This document shows, one piece after another, positions 21,477 through 33,688 of a DNA stretch of 64,000 nt. The translations under genes were made by a program, and so were the position numbers. The notes under the pieces were generated by a model that worked only from the letters and a program-made list of their open reading frames with translations, had not been told where the DNA came from and did not search any database. Every line of letters begins with the position of its first letter. The stretch's first letter is position 1. Source of the DNA: Helicovermis profundi (GTDB taxonomy: Bacteria; Bacillota; Clostridia; Peptostreptococcales; Acidaminobacteraceae). Location of the stretch: assembly GCF_033097505.1 (NCBI RefSeq), contig NZ_AP028654.1, positions 2,862,001 to 2,926,000 of the forward strand. Direction: 5' to 3'.

Positions 21477-22238
21477 TTATACACTATCAATTATTTCTGC
21501 CAATTGAACATGACTATTTCTGAAGCGAGTAGACCCCTTCTCTTTCTTCAATGTTATCGCATTTACAGGACACATATGAATACATGCCAAACATTCATCA
21601 CAGTGGTGCATAAATTCAGGCTTCCCTTTTACTATTATATTGTCAACAGGACAAACCTTTTCGCATATTTTACAGCTAGTACAATTATCATTTACTATAA
21701 ATTTTTTATCTACATTTCCTTTATTTTGTTTATAATAAAATTGCATAATTGTAGTAATAACCTTTTCTCCAACATTCTCACTTACTACAAATTCTTTTAA
21801 CGAGCGAATATCATTTACAATTTTTTCTAAGTTTTCATCTATATTTTTCTTTGGTATTTTCTTTATTTGTTCTTCCATGTCAAACATCGGAAGATAATTA
21901 TCAACCATTAAGAGTTCATTTCCATACGAAATTTTAATTTTTTCTCTTTCTGCAAACTTCTTAAAATTTATAGTACTTGCACCTGCCATATTTCCATATG
22001 TCATAATACTGAAAATATAGTCACTCTTCAACTCAACTTTCGTTAAAAATTCTTTTACTATTCTAGGTGTACCCATATAGTAGACTGGAATTACAAATCC
22101 AATTTTATCAGCTTCAAATTTAAAGTTTTTTTCTTTTAGCATCTTTGGTATTGAGTAAAGTTCACCACCAATTTCTTTAACTAGTTTCTTAGCAACATAA
22201 AGATTGTTTCCTGTAGATGTAAAATAAAATATTTTCAT
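21477..22238 (-). CDS. EFR1-type flavodoxin/ferredoxin fusion protein
   Basis: About 253 residues. The N-terminal half is a flavodoxin-like fold (MKIFYFTSTGNNLYVAKKLVKEIGGEL, with the FMN phosphate loop TSTGNN). The C-terminal third has two 4Fe-4S cluster motifs, CTSCKICEKVCPVDNI and CDECLACIHMCPVNAI. This build is known as the EFR1 family of anaerobes; it presumably moves electrons between a flavin and ferredoxin partners, but the physiological reaction is unknown. I choose the ATG at 22238, with GGGG upstream. It stands between sua5 and rpiB with gaps of about 155 and 166 bases, so it may be its own transcription unit inserted into the conserved block. Confidence 0.85.
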   Translation of the reverse strand: MKIFYFTSTGNNLYVAKKLVKEIGGELYSIPKMLKEKNFKFEADKIGFVIPVYYMGTPRIVKEFLTKVELKSDYIFSIMTYGNMAGASTINFKKFAEREKIKISYGNELLMVDNYLPMFDMEEQIKKIPKKNIDENLEKIVNDIRSLKEFVVSENVGEKVITTIMQFYYKQNKGNVDKKFIVNDNCTSCKICEKVCPVDNIIVKGKPEFMHHCDECLACIHMCPVNAITLKKEKGSTRFRNSHVQLAEIIDSV

Positions 22239-22393
22239 TTTTAGCCCCATTTCATCTTATATTTCAATCAAATAATTTCAAAACAATAGGTTTTTAGTAG
22301 ACTGTTAGCCATATAGAATTGCTATATATTTTATTTGCATTTTTCACCAGTCATCATACAGTAAAATTTTCTTTAAGGAAAAAACGCAAAATA

Positions 22394-23449
22394 CTAATCA
22401 CAATTTATAATATTATTACCTGCAGATTTGTTTAATCTATTCATAATTGCAGATCCAATACCTTCTTCACTAAACCCTTCCGCAAAAATAATATCTATAT
22501 CTAATTTATCAAATTCTCTTAATACATAAAAAAGTTTATTCCCTACTAGGTCCATATCTTTTATACTACCCAATGAAATTGAAAAAACATCATTTATTTG
22601 AGATAATATTTCTTCTGTACACATTAATCCAACTTTTTTGCCTTTTTTTAAATAATTTTCTAATTCAATCTTCATTTTTTTTACAATGTTTTTTTTCGAA
22701 CCGTTAAAAACAATTACATCTGCTTTAGGAGAATAATGCCTATATTTCATTCCAGGAGACTTAGCTATTAAATTTTGATCATGTTTTTTCTTAATAGCAG
22801 GATCAATTAAAATTCTTCCAACTATACTTTCTATCATCTCTTTTGTAATTCCACCAGGTCTTAGTATCATTGGAACTTCGCCAGTAATATCAAGTACAGT
22901 AGATTCAAGACCTATGGATGAACTATCTGAACATACTATTGAAGCAATCTTGCCATCAAGATCATGTATCACATGCTCGCACATTGTTGGTGATGGCTTT
23001 CCTGAAATATTTGCGCTAGGTGCCGCAATAGGAACTAATGAATATTCAATAATTTTTCTAGCTACAATATGCGATGGCATTCTTACAGCAATTGTTTCAA
23101 GTCCACCTGTAACTATTTTCGGTACATTACTATTTTTTTCAAAAATTAAAGTAAGAGGTCCTGGCCAAAAAGCATCCATCAATTTTTCTGCAATACTTGG
23201 AACAAAGTTTACTAACTTATCAAGTTCATTTTTACTATTTATATGAACAATCAAAGGATTATCACTCGGTCTTCCTTTTGCTAAAAAAATTTTTTTAATA
23301 GCACTTTCATCAAGTGCATTGGCTCCTAAGCCATATACAGTTTCCGTTGGAAAAGCCACAACTTCACCATTAGTAAGTAAAGAAGCAGCCTCTTTAATTT
23401 TTTCAATATCTATATTTTTGCTATCTATATTTATTATTTTAGTTTTCAT
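22394..23449 (-). CDS. ywlC: L-threonylcarbamoyladenylate synthase (Sua5/YwlC)
   Basis: About 351 residues, long (Sua5) form. It makes threonylcarbamoyl-AMP from Thr, bicarbonate and ATP, the first step of t6A37 formation in ANN-decoding tRNAs. The YrdC domain covers residues 15-200: GEVVAFPTETVYGLGANA, KIFLAKGRPSDNPLIVHI, FWPGPLTLIF, and PSANISGKPSPT. The C-terminal Sua5 domain follows the linker SPGMKYRHYSPKADV. ATG at 23449; the four codons before it are ignored. It is 16 bases after mnmH, so probably co-transcribed with prmC-prfA-mnmH. Confidence 0.95.
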   Translation of the reverse strand: MKTKIINIDSKNIDIEKIKEAASLLTNGEVVAFPTETVYGLGANALDESAIKKIFLAKGRPSDNPLIVHINSKNELDKLVNFVPSIAEKLMDAFWPGPLTLIFEKNSNVPKIVTGGLETIAVRMPSHIVARKIIEYSLVPIAAPSANISGKPSPTMCEHVIHDLDGKIASIVCSDSSSIGLESTVLDITGEVPMILRPGGITKEMIESIVGRILIDPAIKKKHDQNLIAKSPGMKYRHYSPKADVIVFNGSKKNIVKKMKIELENYLKKGKKVGLMCTEEILSQINDVFSISLGSIKDMDLVGNKLFYVLREFDKLDIDIIFAEGFSEEGIGSAIMNRLNKSAGNNIINCD

Positions 23450-23465
23450 TTTATACTCCATAAGG

Positions 23466-24488
23466 CTAAAAATTATAATCTTTCTTTAGCCAATTATATA
23501 TTTCATCTACTGAAGTTTTAACATCACTAACATAGAATTTATTTTTATATTCATAAGTATCTGATTTATGCATATATTTGGGATCGTAATAATGAATCAT
23601 AAGAAACTTTGCTACCTCACTATAACGGCCAGCTTTCATCATTTCTATTAACTCATTACATTTTTCAAGGCCAAGACCTTTTGTAAAATTTTTAAACACT
23701 TCAATTATTTCATTTACGTCTTCATCTGACTTAATATACTCATCAACAATAAATCTAGTTCTAAAATCAATTCCCGCATCAATAAATACATGGTCTCCTC
23801 GACTCATAGCTTCCATAAAACAATCTGACAAATAATTTCGTCCAATCCTTTTGCTTTCAGCCTCAACAATCATAGCTCCTGATTTTACATTTTTTAGAGC
23901 TATATAAACTCCATGTTCAAAATTTTTTTGAGGAATTTCCTCATGAATACCTACTTTTCCAAGTATAGAACCTCTGTGCCTAGCGAGTCCTTCTAAATCA
24001 ATATTATCAATTCCTTTTTCATCAAGTCCATTTATTATATCAGTTTTTGCAACGCCGGTATTTCCATGAAAAACTATAAATTTTACTTCTTTACAAAACC
24101 TCTCCGTTTCTGATATAACAGTATTTCTATAGCCTTTATATCCGCCATTTATTACCTTTACATCATAGCCAAGTGCATTTAATAAACTTCCTAAAGTTTG
24201 ACTTCTCATTCCGCCTCTAGCACAGTAAAGGGCAACCTTTTTATGTTTTTTATAAATTTTCACAAACTCAGCATAAATAGAAGGCAACTTTTCTGAAACC
24301 GCTTCAATAGCAAGCATTTTAGCTTTTTCTACACTTTTTTTATATTTTGTTCCAACTTTCTCTCTCTCATCATTTGTAAAAAGAGGTATATTAAAACACT
24401 TTCCTATAGAACCATCCATATACTCTTTAGGGGTTCTAACATCTATAAAAACATATTCTTCATCTAAATCATTAAAATCAACTATCAT
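23466..24488 (-). CDS. mnmH: tRNA 2-selenouridine synthase (MnmH/SelU)
   Basis: 340 residues. It replaces the sulfur of 2-thiouridine at wobble position 34 of Glu, Lys and Gln tRNAs with selenium through a geranylated intermediate. An N-terminal rhodanese domain (residues 1-120) has the active Cys in ALYCARGGMRSQTLG; the C-terminal P-loop domain starts with FHGNTGVAKTDIINGL, a variant of the usual GxTGxGKT, with Val-Ala in place of the usual central residues. Its presence implies that the cell also has selenophosphate synthase SelD. It sits between prfA and sua5, an unusual guest in the otherwise standard prfA-prmC-ywlC block. ATG at 24488 with AAAAGGTGAAAAT. Confidence 0.92.
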   Translation of the reverse strand: MIVDFNDLDEEYVFIDVRTPKEYMDGSIGKCFNIPLFTNDEREKVGTKYKKSVEKAKMLAIEAVSEKLPSIYAEFVKIYKKHKKVALYCARGGMRSQTLGSLLNALGYDVKVINGGYKGYRNTVISETERFCKEVKFIVFHGNTGVAKTDIINGLDEKGIDNIDLEGLARHRGSILGKVGIHEEIPQKNFEHGVYIALKNVKSGAMIVEAESKRIGRNYLSDCFMEAMSRGDHVFIDAGIDFRTRFIVDEYIKSDEDVNEIIEVFKNFTKGLGLEKCNELIEMMKAGRYSEVAKFLMIHYYDPKYMHKSDTYEYKNKFYVSDVKTSVDEIYNWLKKDYNF

Positions 24489-24516
24489 ATTTTCACCTTT
24501 TTATAACTTAGTATCT

Positions 24517-25587
24517 CTAAGATTCTAGTTGCTTAAGCTCTTCTGCTTGATAATTTGTAATTACAGCATCTATAATCTCGTCTATTTCACCTTCCATATA
24601 ACTTTGTAATTTATAAAGAGTTATTGGAATTCTGTGATCAGTAATTCTCCCCTGTGGAAAGTTATAAGTTCTGATTTTTGCACTTCTGTCTCCACTACCA
24701 ATTTGATTTTTTCTTTCTTCGGCAATTTCTTCATGCTGTTCAAGTACTTCTTTTTCGTAAAGCCTAGCCTTTAAAACTTGCATAGCTTTTAATTTGTTTG
24801 ATAACTGCGATTTACCATCTTGACAAGTAACAACAAGTCCTGTAGGTAAATGTGTAATTCTAACAGCGGAGTCAGTTGTATTAACACTCTGTCCACCATT
24901 TCCAGAAGATCTATATACATCTATTCTAAGATCATTTTGATTTATTGATACTTCTACATCATCTACCTCTGGAAGTACTGCAACCGTTGCTGTTGAGGTG
25001 TGAATTCTTCCGCCAGATTCCGTAGCTGGAATCCTCTGAACTCTATGAGTTCCACTTTCAAATTTGAGTCTTTGATATACACCTTTGCCTTTTATAAGAA
25101 TAGATGCTTCTTTTATGCCGCCAACTCCAGTTTCACTAGTATTAAGCATTTCTATTTTCCATCTTCTTCTTTCAGAGTATCTCGAATATAATCTTAAAAG
25201 TTCAGCTGCAAAAAGTCCTGCTTCATCTCCTCCTGCGCCTGCTCTAATTTCCATAATAACATTTTTATCATCATTTTCATCTTTTGGAAGTAGTAATTTT
25301 TTTAGTTCCATAGAAATTTCTTCAATATTAACTTCTAGTTCTTCAAGCTCCATTTTTGCAAGCTCTTTCATTTCTTCGTCGCTAGATTCTTTAATAATCT
25401 CTTTAGCTTCTCCAATTTCTTGTTTCATTTTTTTATATTCTTTAAATTTCTCAACTATTGGCGAAAGATTTGAATGTTCTTTCATATATTTTTGCCAATT
25501 TTTTTGGTCACTTATAACTTCTGGATCAGAAATTTTATCATTTAACTCTCTAAATCTACCTTCTATAAATTCTAATTTATCAAACAT
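24517..25587 (-). CDS. prfA: peptide chain release factor 1
   Basis: About 356 residues. Recognises UAA and UAG in the ribosomal A site and triggers peptide release. The anticodon-like tripeptide PAT is in [16 protein letters not shown] and the catalytic GGQ is in [16 protein letters not shown], whose Gln is the target of PrmC methylation. The [11 protein letters not shown] motif precedes them. Start at 25587 is fixed by TGGAGGTAAAT; the upstream 11 codons are not used. Located immediately after its modifying enzyme gene prmC. Confidence 0.98.
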   Translation of the reverse strand: MFDKLEFIEGRFRELNDKISDPEVISDQKNWQKYMKEHSNLSPIVEKFKEYKKMKQEIGEAKEIIKESSDEEMKELAKMELEELEVNIEEISMELKKLLLPKDENDDKNVIMEIRAGAGGDEAGLFAAELLRLYSRYSERRRWKIEMLNTSETGVGGIKEASILIKGKGVYQRLKFESGTHRVQRIPATESGGRIHTSTATVAVLPEVDDVEVSINQNDLRIDVYRSSGNGGQSVNTTDSAVRITHLPTGLVVTCQDGKSQLSNKLKAMQVLKARLYEKEVLEQHEEIAEERKNQIGSGDRSAKIRTYNFPQGRITDHRIPITLYKLQSYMEGEIDEIIDAVITNYQAEELKQLES

Positions 25588-25619
25588 ATTTACCTCCACT
25601 ACATTAGAAATAAAATTCA

Positions 25620-26498
25620 CTATATTTTGTTACTTGCTTTCTTTGCAATTACGCATCTATCAAAACCCGAAAGATCTTTAATAAAAATAACATCTTTATA
25701 TAGTTTTGAATTATCTATTATATTTTTAACGTCCTCAGCTTGATTATATCCTACTTCAAAAGCGAGTACACCATCTTCCTTTAAAAATCTATAAGAACTA
25801 TTTATAATCTCTCTATAAAAATCCAATCCATCTTCTCCACCATCTAACGCATTCATAGGTTCATAATCTCTTACTTCTATTTGCAGCGAATTAATATCAG
25901 CCTTTGGAATATATGGAGGATTCGATACAATTAAATCAACTTTAACGTCATTTGAAATACCCTTTAAAACATCATTCTCTATAAATGTAAGCCTATCAAA
26001 AACACCAATTCTTTTTGCATTAATTTTAGCTACTTCAATTGCATCAGATGATATATCAATAGTCATTCCATAAGATTTTTCTAAGTATTTCAAAAGAGAT
26101 ATTGATATAGCTCCACTTCCTGTTCCTATATCAATAAAACTTATTTCTTTTCCAAAAAAGTAATTTACCAAATACTCTACTAAATTTTCAGTATCGTTTC
26201 TTGGAATAAGCACACGTTCATCTACATAAAATTCTAGTCCCATAAATTCTTTAGAGTTCAAAATATACTGAAATGGCATACCAATCAGTCTTTTATTAAC
26301 CATTTCAAAAAACTCATTTTTCTGTTTTTCACTTAAAATTCTTTCCTTGTCAATAATAACTTGGTATCTTTGGATTTTAAGCAAATAAGCTAACATTAGT
26401 TCCAGCTCTAAAAGTATAAGCTCTCTAGAATCTTTATTTTCAGAAGAAATATTAAATAAATTTAAAGCTTCTTTTAAAACCTTATTTATAGTAATCAT
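25620..26498 (-). CDS. prmC: release factor glutamine methyltransferase PrmC
   Basis: 292 residues. SAM-dependent N5-methylation of the GGQ glutamine of release factors. The N-terminal helical domain is followed by the methyltransferase domain: [19 protein letters not shown] (SAM-binding motif I) near residue 115 and the catalytic NPPY in [14 protein letters not shown] near residue 190. It overlaps the DUF1385 gene by 4 bases (ATGA-type) and precedes prfA, its substrate gene, by 32 bases. Confidence 0.96.
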   Translation of the reverse strand: MITINKVLKEALNLFNISSENKDSRELILLELELMLAYLLKIQRYQVIIDKERILSEKQKNEFFEMVNKRLIGMPFQYILNSKEFMGLEFYVDERVLIPRNDTENLVEYLVNYFFGKEISFIDIGTGSGAISISLLKYLEKSYGMTIDISSDAIEVAKINAKRIGVFDRLTFIENDVLKGISNDVKVDLIVSNPPYIPKADINSLQIEVRDYEPMNALDGGEDGLDFYREIINSSYRFLKEDGVLAFEVGYNQAEDVKNIIDNSKLYKDVIFIKDLSGFDRCVIAKKASNKI

Positions 26499-27421
26499 TT
26501 TTCTTTATCACCCGAATGTTTAAGAACTTCTTTAATAGCAACAATTGCAACTTCCAGTTGATCATCATCAGGTTCATTTGTTGTTAACTTTTGCATCATA
26601 AGACCTGGATAACTAACTATATCTACTAATTTACCATTGTTTTTACCAGCCCATCTTATTATTTCATAAGAAATCCCTGCAACTAATGGAAGAAGTACTA
26701 CTTTTGTTAAAATTCTAATCCAAATACTATCCCAACTAATAAAAGTAAACATAATAATACTTATAACAAATACAATAAGTAGAAAACTCGTTCCACATCT
26801 AGGATGAAGAGTTGTAAATTTTCTAGCATTTTCTACAGTAAGTTCTTCTCCACTCTCTAGGCAATGAATCGTTTTATGTTCTGCACCATGATATTCGAAT
26901 ACTCTTTTAACATCTTTCATTCTAGAAATAATAATTACATAAGCTAAAAACATAGAAATTTTAACTATTCCTTCAAAAGCACTCAATAATACTTGACTAT
27001 TCACAACATTTCTAAGAGTACCTATAAGAAAAGATGGAATTACCCCAAATAATAAAAACGCCATAGCAAGAGCAAATACCATAGAAAAAACAACTAATAC
27101 AGTTTCTGCTTTATCACCCATTTTTTCATATAACCATTTTTCAAATCCTTTTGCTTCATACTCTTCTTCTGCTTCAGCAAAAAATTCTGCTGAATAACTT
27201 AATGCTTTTATTCCAACTATCATAGATGAAATAAGAGCAATACTTCCTCTAACAAATGGAATTTTCATTAAAAAAGTTTTTTCTATTTTAAGAGGTTTCT
27301 CTGTTTTTAATTCAATTTGACCATTTTGTTTTCTAACAGCAATTGCAATACTTTCGGGTCCTTTCATCATAATACCCTCAATTAAAGCTTGCCCACCTAC
27401 TGCGCTATATTTTTTTCCCAT
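26495..27421 (-). CDS. DUF1385 (YqhQ-like) membrane protein
   Basis: About 308 residues of a Firmicute family of unknown biochemical function. The N-terminal block KYSAVGGQALIEGIMMKGPESIAIAVRK is the family hallmark. Four to five hydrophobic stretches follow (around residues 105-130, 145-165, 205-225, 230-250), with the His-containing FEYHGAEHKTIHCLE and TTLHPRCGTSFLL between them, suggesting a possible metal or catalytic site. Start at 27421 follows GAGGTGTAAA. It lies between tdk and prmC, as in many Clostridia, and overlaps prmC. Confidence 0.9.
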   Translation of the reverse strand: MGKKYSAVGGQALIEGIMMKGPESIAIAVRKQNGQIELKTEKPLKIEKTFLMKIPFVRGSIALISSMIVGIKALSYSAEFFAEAEEEYEAKGFEKWLYEKMGDKAETVLVVFSMVFALAMAFLLFGVIPSFLIGTLRNVVNSQVLLSAFEGIVKISMFLAYVIIISRMKDVKRVFEYHGAEHKTIHCLESGEELTVENARKFTTLHPRCGTSFLLIVFVISIIMFTFISWDSIWIRILTKVVLLPLVAGISYEIIRWAGKNNGKLVDIVSYPGLMMQKLTTNEPDDDQLEVAIVAIKEVLKHSGDKEK

Positions 27422-27527
27422 TTTACACCTCAACTCATTATACATAGATTAATCAGCTAATATATCACTTAAAATACAATATCAGAATTTTAATAGTATT
27501 AATCCAAAGTTCGTCAATAAACTCATC

Positions 27528-28124
27528 TTAATCAATTTTACTTTTATTTAATAATTCATAGTAACATTTAGGGCAGAGCGATTGATATTCAACTGAATCT
27601 TCACCATCGATTGCTACCTGCTCACCTTCAAAAACAAAGTTACCATTTATTTTTCTTCCATTTAATAATGCCTTTTTTCCACATGTACAAATAGTTTTAA
27701 GTTCTTCTATGCTATGTGAAAGCAAAAGCAGCCTTTCGCTTCCTTCAAATCCTTCCATCATAAAGTCTGTTCTTAAACCATAGCATATAGTAGGAATGTT
27801 AAGAACTACAGCAACTCTAAAAAGTTCATCTATTTGTTCCTTTTTAAAAAACTGAGCTTCATCAACTAGTAAACAATTAATTTCACCTTGGTTTTTAAGC
27901 CAATTTTCTATTTCAGTAAATACATTTGTTTTGTTTTCTATTACTATATCTACTTTTCTCTCCACACCCAATCTAGATACTACTTTTTCTCCACCCTTAG
28001 TGTCGGTTTTAGGTTTTATTACTATAACATTCATACCTCTTTCTTCGTAATTGTACGCAACTTGCATAAGGTTAGTAGATTTACCTGAATTCATAGCACC
28101 ATATCTAAAATACAACTTACTCAT
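27528..28124 (-). CDS. tdk: thymidine kinase (type II)
   Basis: 198 residues. Phosphorylates thymidine to dTMP in salvage. The P-loop is YGAMNSGKSTNLMQ at residues 7-20, Walker B/catalytic region LLVDEAQFF near residue 88, the thymidine lasso is GLRTDFMMEGFEGSERLL, and zinc ligands are CTCG (near 145) and CPKC near the C-terminus. Start at 28124 behind TTGGAGGAAGTT. In the conserved rho-rpmE-tdk block. Confidence 0.96.
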   Translation of the reverse strand: MSKLYFRYGAMNSGKSTNLMQVAYNYEERGMNVIVIKPKTDTKGGEKVVSRLGVERKVDIVIENKTNVFTEIENWLKNQGEINCLLVDEAQFFKKEQIDELFRVAVVLNIPTICYGLRTDFMMEGFEGSERLLLLSHSIEELKTICTCGKKALLNGRKINGNFVFEGEQVAIDGEDSVEYQSLCPKCYYELLNKSKID

Positions 28125-28311
28125 AACTTCCTCCAATAAAGAATATTAAAAATCTATACACAAAAAAACCTAAGTCATTTCTTTTCATAAATATTTAGGC
28201 AAATTACTACTATTCAATTATACATCATAAATCCTTGAAAATAAAAAAACAAATTTCAATTTACAATAAACTTATAAAAACAAATTTACTTTTTTCATCC
28301 TAAAAGTAAAG

Positions 28312-28340
28312 AAGGTTAGAGACATATAGACTCTAACCTT
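28312..28340 (-). terminator. hairpin downstream of rpmE
   Basis: Perfect 10-bp stem AAGGTTAGAG/CTCTAACCTT with a 9-base loop, followed on the minus strand by CTTTACTTTTAGG, 13 bases after the rpmE stop codon. The T-run is interrupted, so termination strength is uncertain. Confidence 0.6.
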
Positions 28341-28353
28341 TAGAAAAACAATA

Positions 28354-28554
28354 TTATTTAAGACCATATTTTTGTTTAAATTTATCTGCTCTTCCACCAC
28401 GTTCAATTTGTTTTTGAGTACCAGTGAAAAACGGATGACACTCTGAACAAATATCTAATCTAATTTCTTTCTTTGTAGATTTTGTTGTAAAAGTATTACC
28501 ACATGCACAATGCACTTCAACTTCATTATACTCTGGATGTAAATTTTTCTTCAT
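28354..28554 (-). CDS. rpmE: 50S ribosomal protein L31 (zinc form)
   Basis: 66 residues. Begins [20 protein letters not shown] and keeps the zinc-binding Cys in CAC and CSEC, so it is the Cys+ form that stores zinc, plus the conserved [20 protein letters not shown]. Start at 28554 follows AGAGGTGAAGGTA. Between rho and tdk. Confidence 0.97.
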   Translation of the reverse strand: MKKNLHPEYNEVEVHCACGNTFTTKSTKKEIRLDICSECHPFFTGTQKQIERGGRADKFKQKYGLK

Positions 28555-28660
28555 TACCTTCACCTCTTTTCAAATAAAATCTCTATAAAAATTTTAATTA
28601 TCGACAACTAGCCATACAACGACCACTACATTATAGCATATACTTTTTTATAATACAATA

Positions 28661-30076
28661 CTATTTCAAACCATTTTTGATTAAACTAATAAATTCTTCA
28701 TTAGTTTTTGACTTCAAAATCCTACTAATAATATAATCTGTAATTTCATATGCATTTCTATTATCTATAGCACGTCTAATAGTCCAGACTGCTTCAAGCT
28801 CACTTTGCGTAAGTAAAAGTTCTTCTCTTCTTGTACTTGACTTATTAATATCAATTGCAGGGAAAATTCTCTTTTCTGAAAGCTTTCTACTTAATGTAAT
28901 CTCCATATTTCCTGTACCTTTAAACTCTTCAAATATTACTTCATCCATTCTTGAACCAGTTTCAATTAATGCAGTAGCAAGTATTGTAAGACTACCACCT
29001 TCTTCAATATTTCTTGCAGCTCCAAAAAATCTTTTTGGTAAATGAAGCGCAGCAGGATCTAGCCCTCCTGAAAGCGTTCTTCCACTTGATGGAATAACTA
29101 AATTATACGCTCTAGCGAGTCTTGTAATACTATCTAATAATATTACTACATCTTTTTTTTGCTCTACCAATCCTTTCGCTCTACTTAAAACCATTTCTGC
29201 TACTTTAATATGATGAGACGGAAGTTCATCAAATGTTGATGAAATAACATCAGCATTAATCGATCTTTCCATTTCAGTGACTTCTTCAGGTCTTTCATCT
29301 ATTAATAAAACAATCACTTCAGTTTCTTTATTATTTTCTGTAATAGATTTAGCTATTTTTTGAAGTAGCATTGTCTTACCTGCTTTTGGAGGTGCAACAA
29401 TCAAACCTCTTTGACCTTTTCCTATCGGAGCTAAAAAATCTATCAATCTAAGAGAAAACTCCTTTGAATTTTTTCCAAGTTCAAATCTTTCAGTGGGATA
29501 AAGAGGTGTAAGGTTATCAAATTTAGGCCTTCTGTAATTTGATATCGGTTTTAGTCCATTCACATTTAGCACATATAGAAGAGCTCTAAATCTTTCATTT
29601 GATCTAGGAATTCTTGTGACTCCCTTAATTTTATCGCCCGTTCTAAGTGAGAATTTCTTTATTTGAGATGGAGATATATATACATCAAGTTCGCTAGTTA
29701 AAAAATTTTTAAATCTTAAAAATCCATAGCCTTGATCAATAACTTCAAGAACTCCTTCAACTTCCTCAGATCCTTTTTCAAATACTTTATCACCAATATA
29801 TACTTTACTAGCGTCTTTTTCTATTTTCTTCTCTACTGCTTCTGTTTTTTTTATTAGCTTTTCTTTTGGTAATTCTTTAGCAACTTCAACTTCTATTTTG
29901 TCATCTTTTTCTTTTTCTTTTTCAAGGCTTTCTATTTCCTTTTCTTCAGAATTTCCATTAATAATCAAATCAACCAGCTCATCTTTTCTTAATTTTGAAA
30001 TTCCCTTTAACTTCATTGCTTTAGCAATTTCTTTCAAATCAATAATTGTTTTATCTTGAAGCATTTCTACGTTCAA
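28661..30076 (-). CDS. rho: transcription termination factor Rho
   Basis: 471-residue hexameric RNA helicase that ends transcription. An N-terminal SAP-like helix bundle (residues 5-45) is followed by a Lys/Glu-rich insertion (about 48-95), then the cold-shock-type RNA-binding domain with [16 protein letters not shown], and the RecA-type ATPase: Walker [17 protein letters not shown], Walker [19 protein letters not shown], and the Q/R loops [21 protein letters not shown]. The most likely start is TTG at 30076, seven bases after GGAGGT; an ATG four codons further is too far from the SD. First gene of the conserved minus-strand block. Confidence 0.96.
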   Translation of the reverse strand: MNVEMLQDKTIIDLKEIAKAMKLKGISKLRKDELVDLIINGNSEEKEIESLEKEKEKDDKIEVEVAKELPKEKLIKKTEAVEKKIEKDASKVYIGDKVFEKGSEEVEGVLEVIDQGYGFLRFKNFLTSELDVYISPSQIKKFSLRTGDKIKGVTRIPRSNERFRALLYVLNVNGLKPISNYRRPKFDNLTPLYPTERFELGKNSKEFSLRLIDFLAPIGKGQRGLIVAPPKAGKTMLLQKIAKSITENNKETEVIVLLIDERPEEVTEMERSINADVISSTFDELPSHHIKVAEMVLSRAKGLVEQKKDVVILLDSITRLARAYNLVIPSSGRTLSGGLDPAALHLPKRFFGAARNIEEGGSLTILATALIETGSRMDEVIFEEFKGTGNMEITLSRKLSEKRIFPAIDINKSSTRREELLLTQSELEAVWTIRRAIDNRNAYEITDYIISRILKSKTNEEFISLIKNGLK

Positions 30077-30300
30077 TATTTACCTCCAATAATACTAATA
30101 CATTTACAACGTAATTATTTCACTTATTACGAACTTATTACACTTACAATACAAATACTTTTATAATTAAATTGCAAAAAATATATATGATATTATTATT
30201 AATAAAATATTGCATATTTTTTAAAATTTATTTTTATTTCTATTTTTAATGGGTAAATTTATTATGAATAAAAGATATGAAAGTGTAAAAGGTGGTTTAA

Positions 30301-32031
30301 ATGAAAAGATTTCTAATACTAATAATATTTATTATAGCATACTTTTCTTGTTTTTCTTTTGCCGATGAAAATAATTCTATTTCGTCAAAAAAAGAAATAC
30401 AAATGTTTCTTAATGATAAGGAAATTTCATTGAATGTTTCTCCTATTATAGTAAATGATACCGTACTTGTACCAATGAGAAGCTATTTCGAAGCATTAGG
30501 GTCTGAAATAAGGTGGATTGGAAGAACTAAAGAAGTAAGTGCATACAAAAATAATATGTTTATTAAACTTAAAATCGATAGCGATGAAGCATATAAAAAC
30601 GGGAAAAAATTCAAGCTTGATTCTGCACCTATTATAGTAAATTCTCACACAATGGTTCCAGCAAAATTTATAGCAGATACATTTGACCTTAATCTCGTTT
30701 GGGATAAAGATGCATCTACGATAACTTTAAGTTCTAAAAATAATGGTGAAAATTACAACTTTGTTAATGATAATTTTTATAAGAAAATTTCAATCGACGA
30801 TATTGGAGCGTATTTCTATATACCTCAACAGTGGAAATTAATTGATTTTGATAATAAAATTTACGGATTAAAATCTAATGATGAAGAAAGTAGTGTACAG
30901 ATATCTAAGACTAAAATATCACCTGATGAAACTCTTGAATCGTTAACAGAAAAATATAAAACTAGTGTTTATAAGACTAATAAAGATACCGTTGTTTTTA
31001 CAGGTAACAGCAAAATTAATATTAATGAAATTGAAAGTACAGTAACTTACTATACAATTACCGAAAATGATTCTACAATTAAATCAATCATCTATCTATT
31101 AATAAAAGATAATTACGAGTACAAACTAATTTTTTCTTATAAAACTATTTTTTCTGAAGATAATTTAATTGATCAAATAACCTATATAGCTAAATCTTTT
31201 CAGCTTAGTAAATATACTATAAACTACGATGATGAACACTACGTCGAATTGCCTTCATTTGATAAATTAGGCATCGATATAGAAAATGAAATCTATTCAA
31301 ATATGGAAGTAAAAAGTTCATTTAACTTTAAAGCTACTATAGAACAATCTGATTTAAGTAAACTTGAAGTAATTGTTTCAAGAAAAATGAGCAAAAAATC
31401 TTTTATCATTCCAATAATTGATGGAAAGATCAATTCAGTGATTTACACTCCATTTGGACTTGGCAAACATAACATTTTGATAAAAACTCCTGATACTATT
31501 ACAAAAGACAATCAGGTAATTAAGGGCGACCCACTACTAGTTTTTAGTGTAGTGAATTTAGATATAAAAAAATTAGAATATCTTGTACCAAGTACAAAAA
31601 TACAAAATAATGAACTTGGAATTAATTCACTTTCTAATTTACTTACTTACAACAAATTAAAGACTTATGATAAATCTAAAGCAATTTTCACTTGGATTTC
31701 TAGTAATATTTCCATTAATCAAATTGTTAACGACGATTATGATTCAAAGCCATCACTCCAAGTATACAATGATGAATACGGAACTCCCGAAGAAATCTGC
31801 TATTTTTATACAGCCTTACTAAGAGCGATAAATATACCTTCTAGAACCGTATATGGAATAAATGATACAAATTCAAAGTATTTCTGGGTCGAAATGTATA
31901 TTAACGGAAAATGGGTTGCATCTGATATTTTGGCAACTATAAAATTTAGTTCAAATAATAATCAATTCTTTTATATTCCATTAAATGATTATAGGGAAAA
32001 TTTTAAAGAATTTCATATTGAAGATTATTAA
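30301..32031 (+). CDS. secreted protein with copper amine oxidase N-terminal-like and transglutaminase-like domains
   Basis: 576 residues. A signal peptide occupies residues 1-22 (MKRFLILIIFIIAYFSCFSF). Residues 35-120 match the CuAO-N-like domain common in clostridial surface proteins (two copies of PIIVNxxxxVPxR/KxxxExLGxxxxWDxxxxxI). The C-terminal third resembles transglutaminase/cysteine protease-like proteins: EEICYFYTALLRAINIPSRTVYG, with Cys about residue 500, and YFWVEMYINGKWVASD where the catalytic His is not obvious. It may bind cell wall and process peptides, but activity is uncertain. Plus strand, opposite to rho; SD AAAGGTGG before the ATG, and a hairpin terminator after the stop. 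Confidence 0.75.
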   Translation: MKRFLILIIFIIAYFSCFSFADENNSISSKKEIQMFLNDKEISLNVSPIIVNDTVLVPMRSYFEALGSEIRWIGRTKEVSAYKNNMFIKLKIDSDEAYKNGKKFKLDSAPIIVNSHTMVPAKFIADTFDLNLVWDKDASTITLSSKNNGENYNFVNDNFYKKISIDDIGAYFYIPQQWKLIDFDNKIYGLKSNDEESSVQISKTKISPDETLESLTEKYKTSVYKTNKDTVVFTGNSKININEIESTVTYYTITENDSTIKSIIYLLIKDNYEYKLIFSYKTIFSEDNLIDQITYIAKSFQLSKYTINYDDEHYVELPSFDKLGIDIENEIYSNMEVKSSFNFKATIEQSDLSKLEVIVSRKMSKKSFIIPIIDGKINSVIYTPFGLGKHNILIKTPDTITKDNQVIKGDPLLVFSVVNLDIKKLEYLVPSTKIQNNELGINSLSNLLTYNKLKTYDKSKAIFTWISSNISINQIVNDDYDSKPSLQVYNDEYGTPEEICYFYTALLRAINIPSRTVYGINDTNSKYFWVEMYINGKWVASDILATIKFSSNNNQFFYIPLNDYRENFKEFHIEDY

Positions 32032-32058
32032 AAATTAATTATTATTCGATACCTAAAG

Positions 32059-33651
<1,593 letters not shown>

Positions 33652-33688
33652 GATTTTAAAAAAAGTAAAACGAACTCTAAAAACAAAT

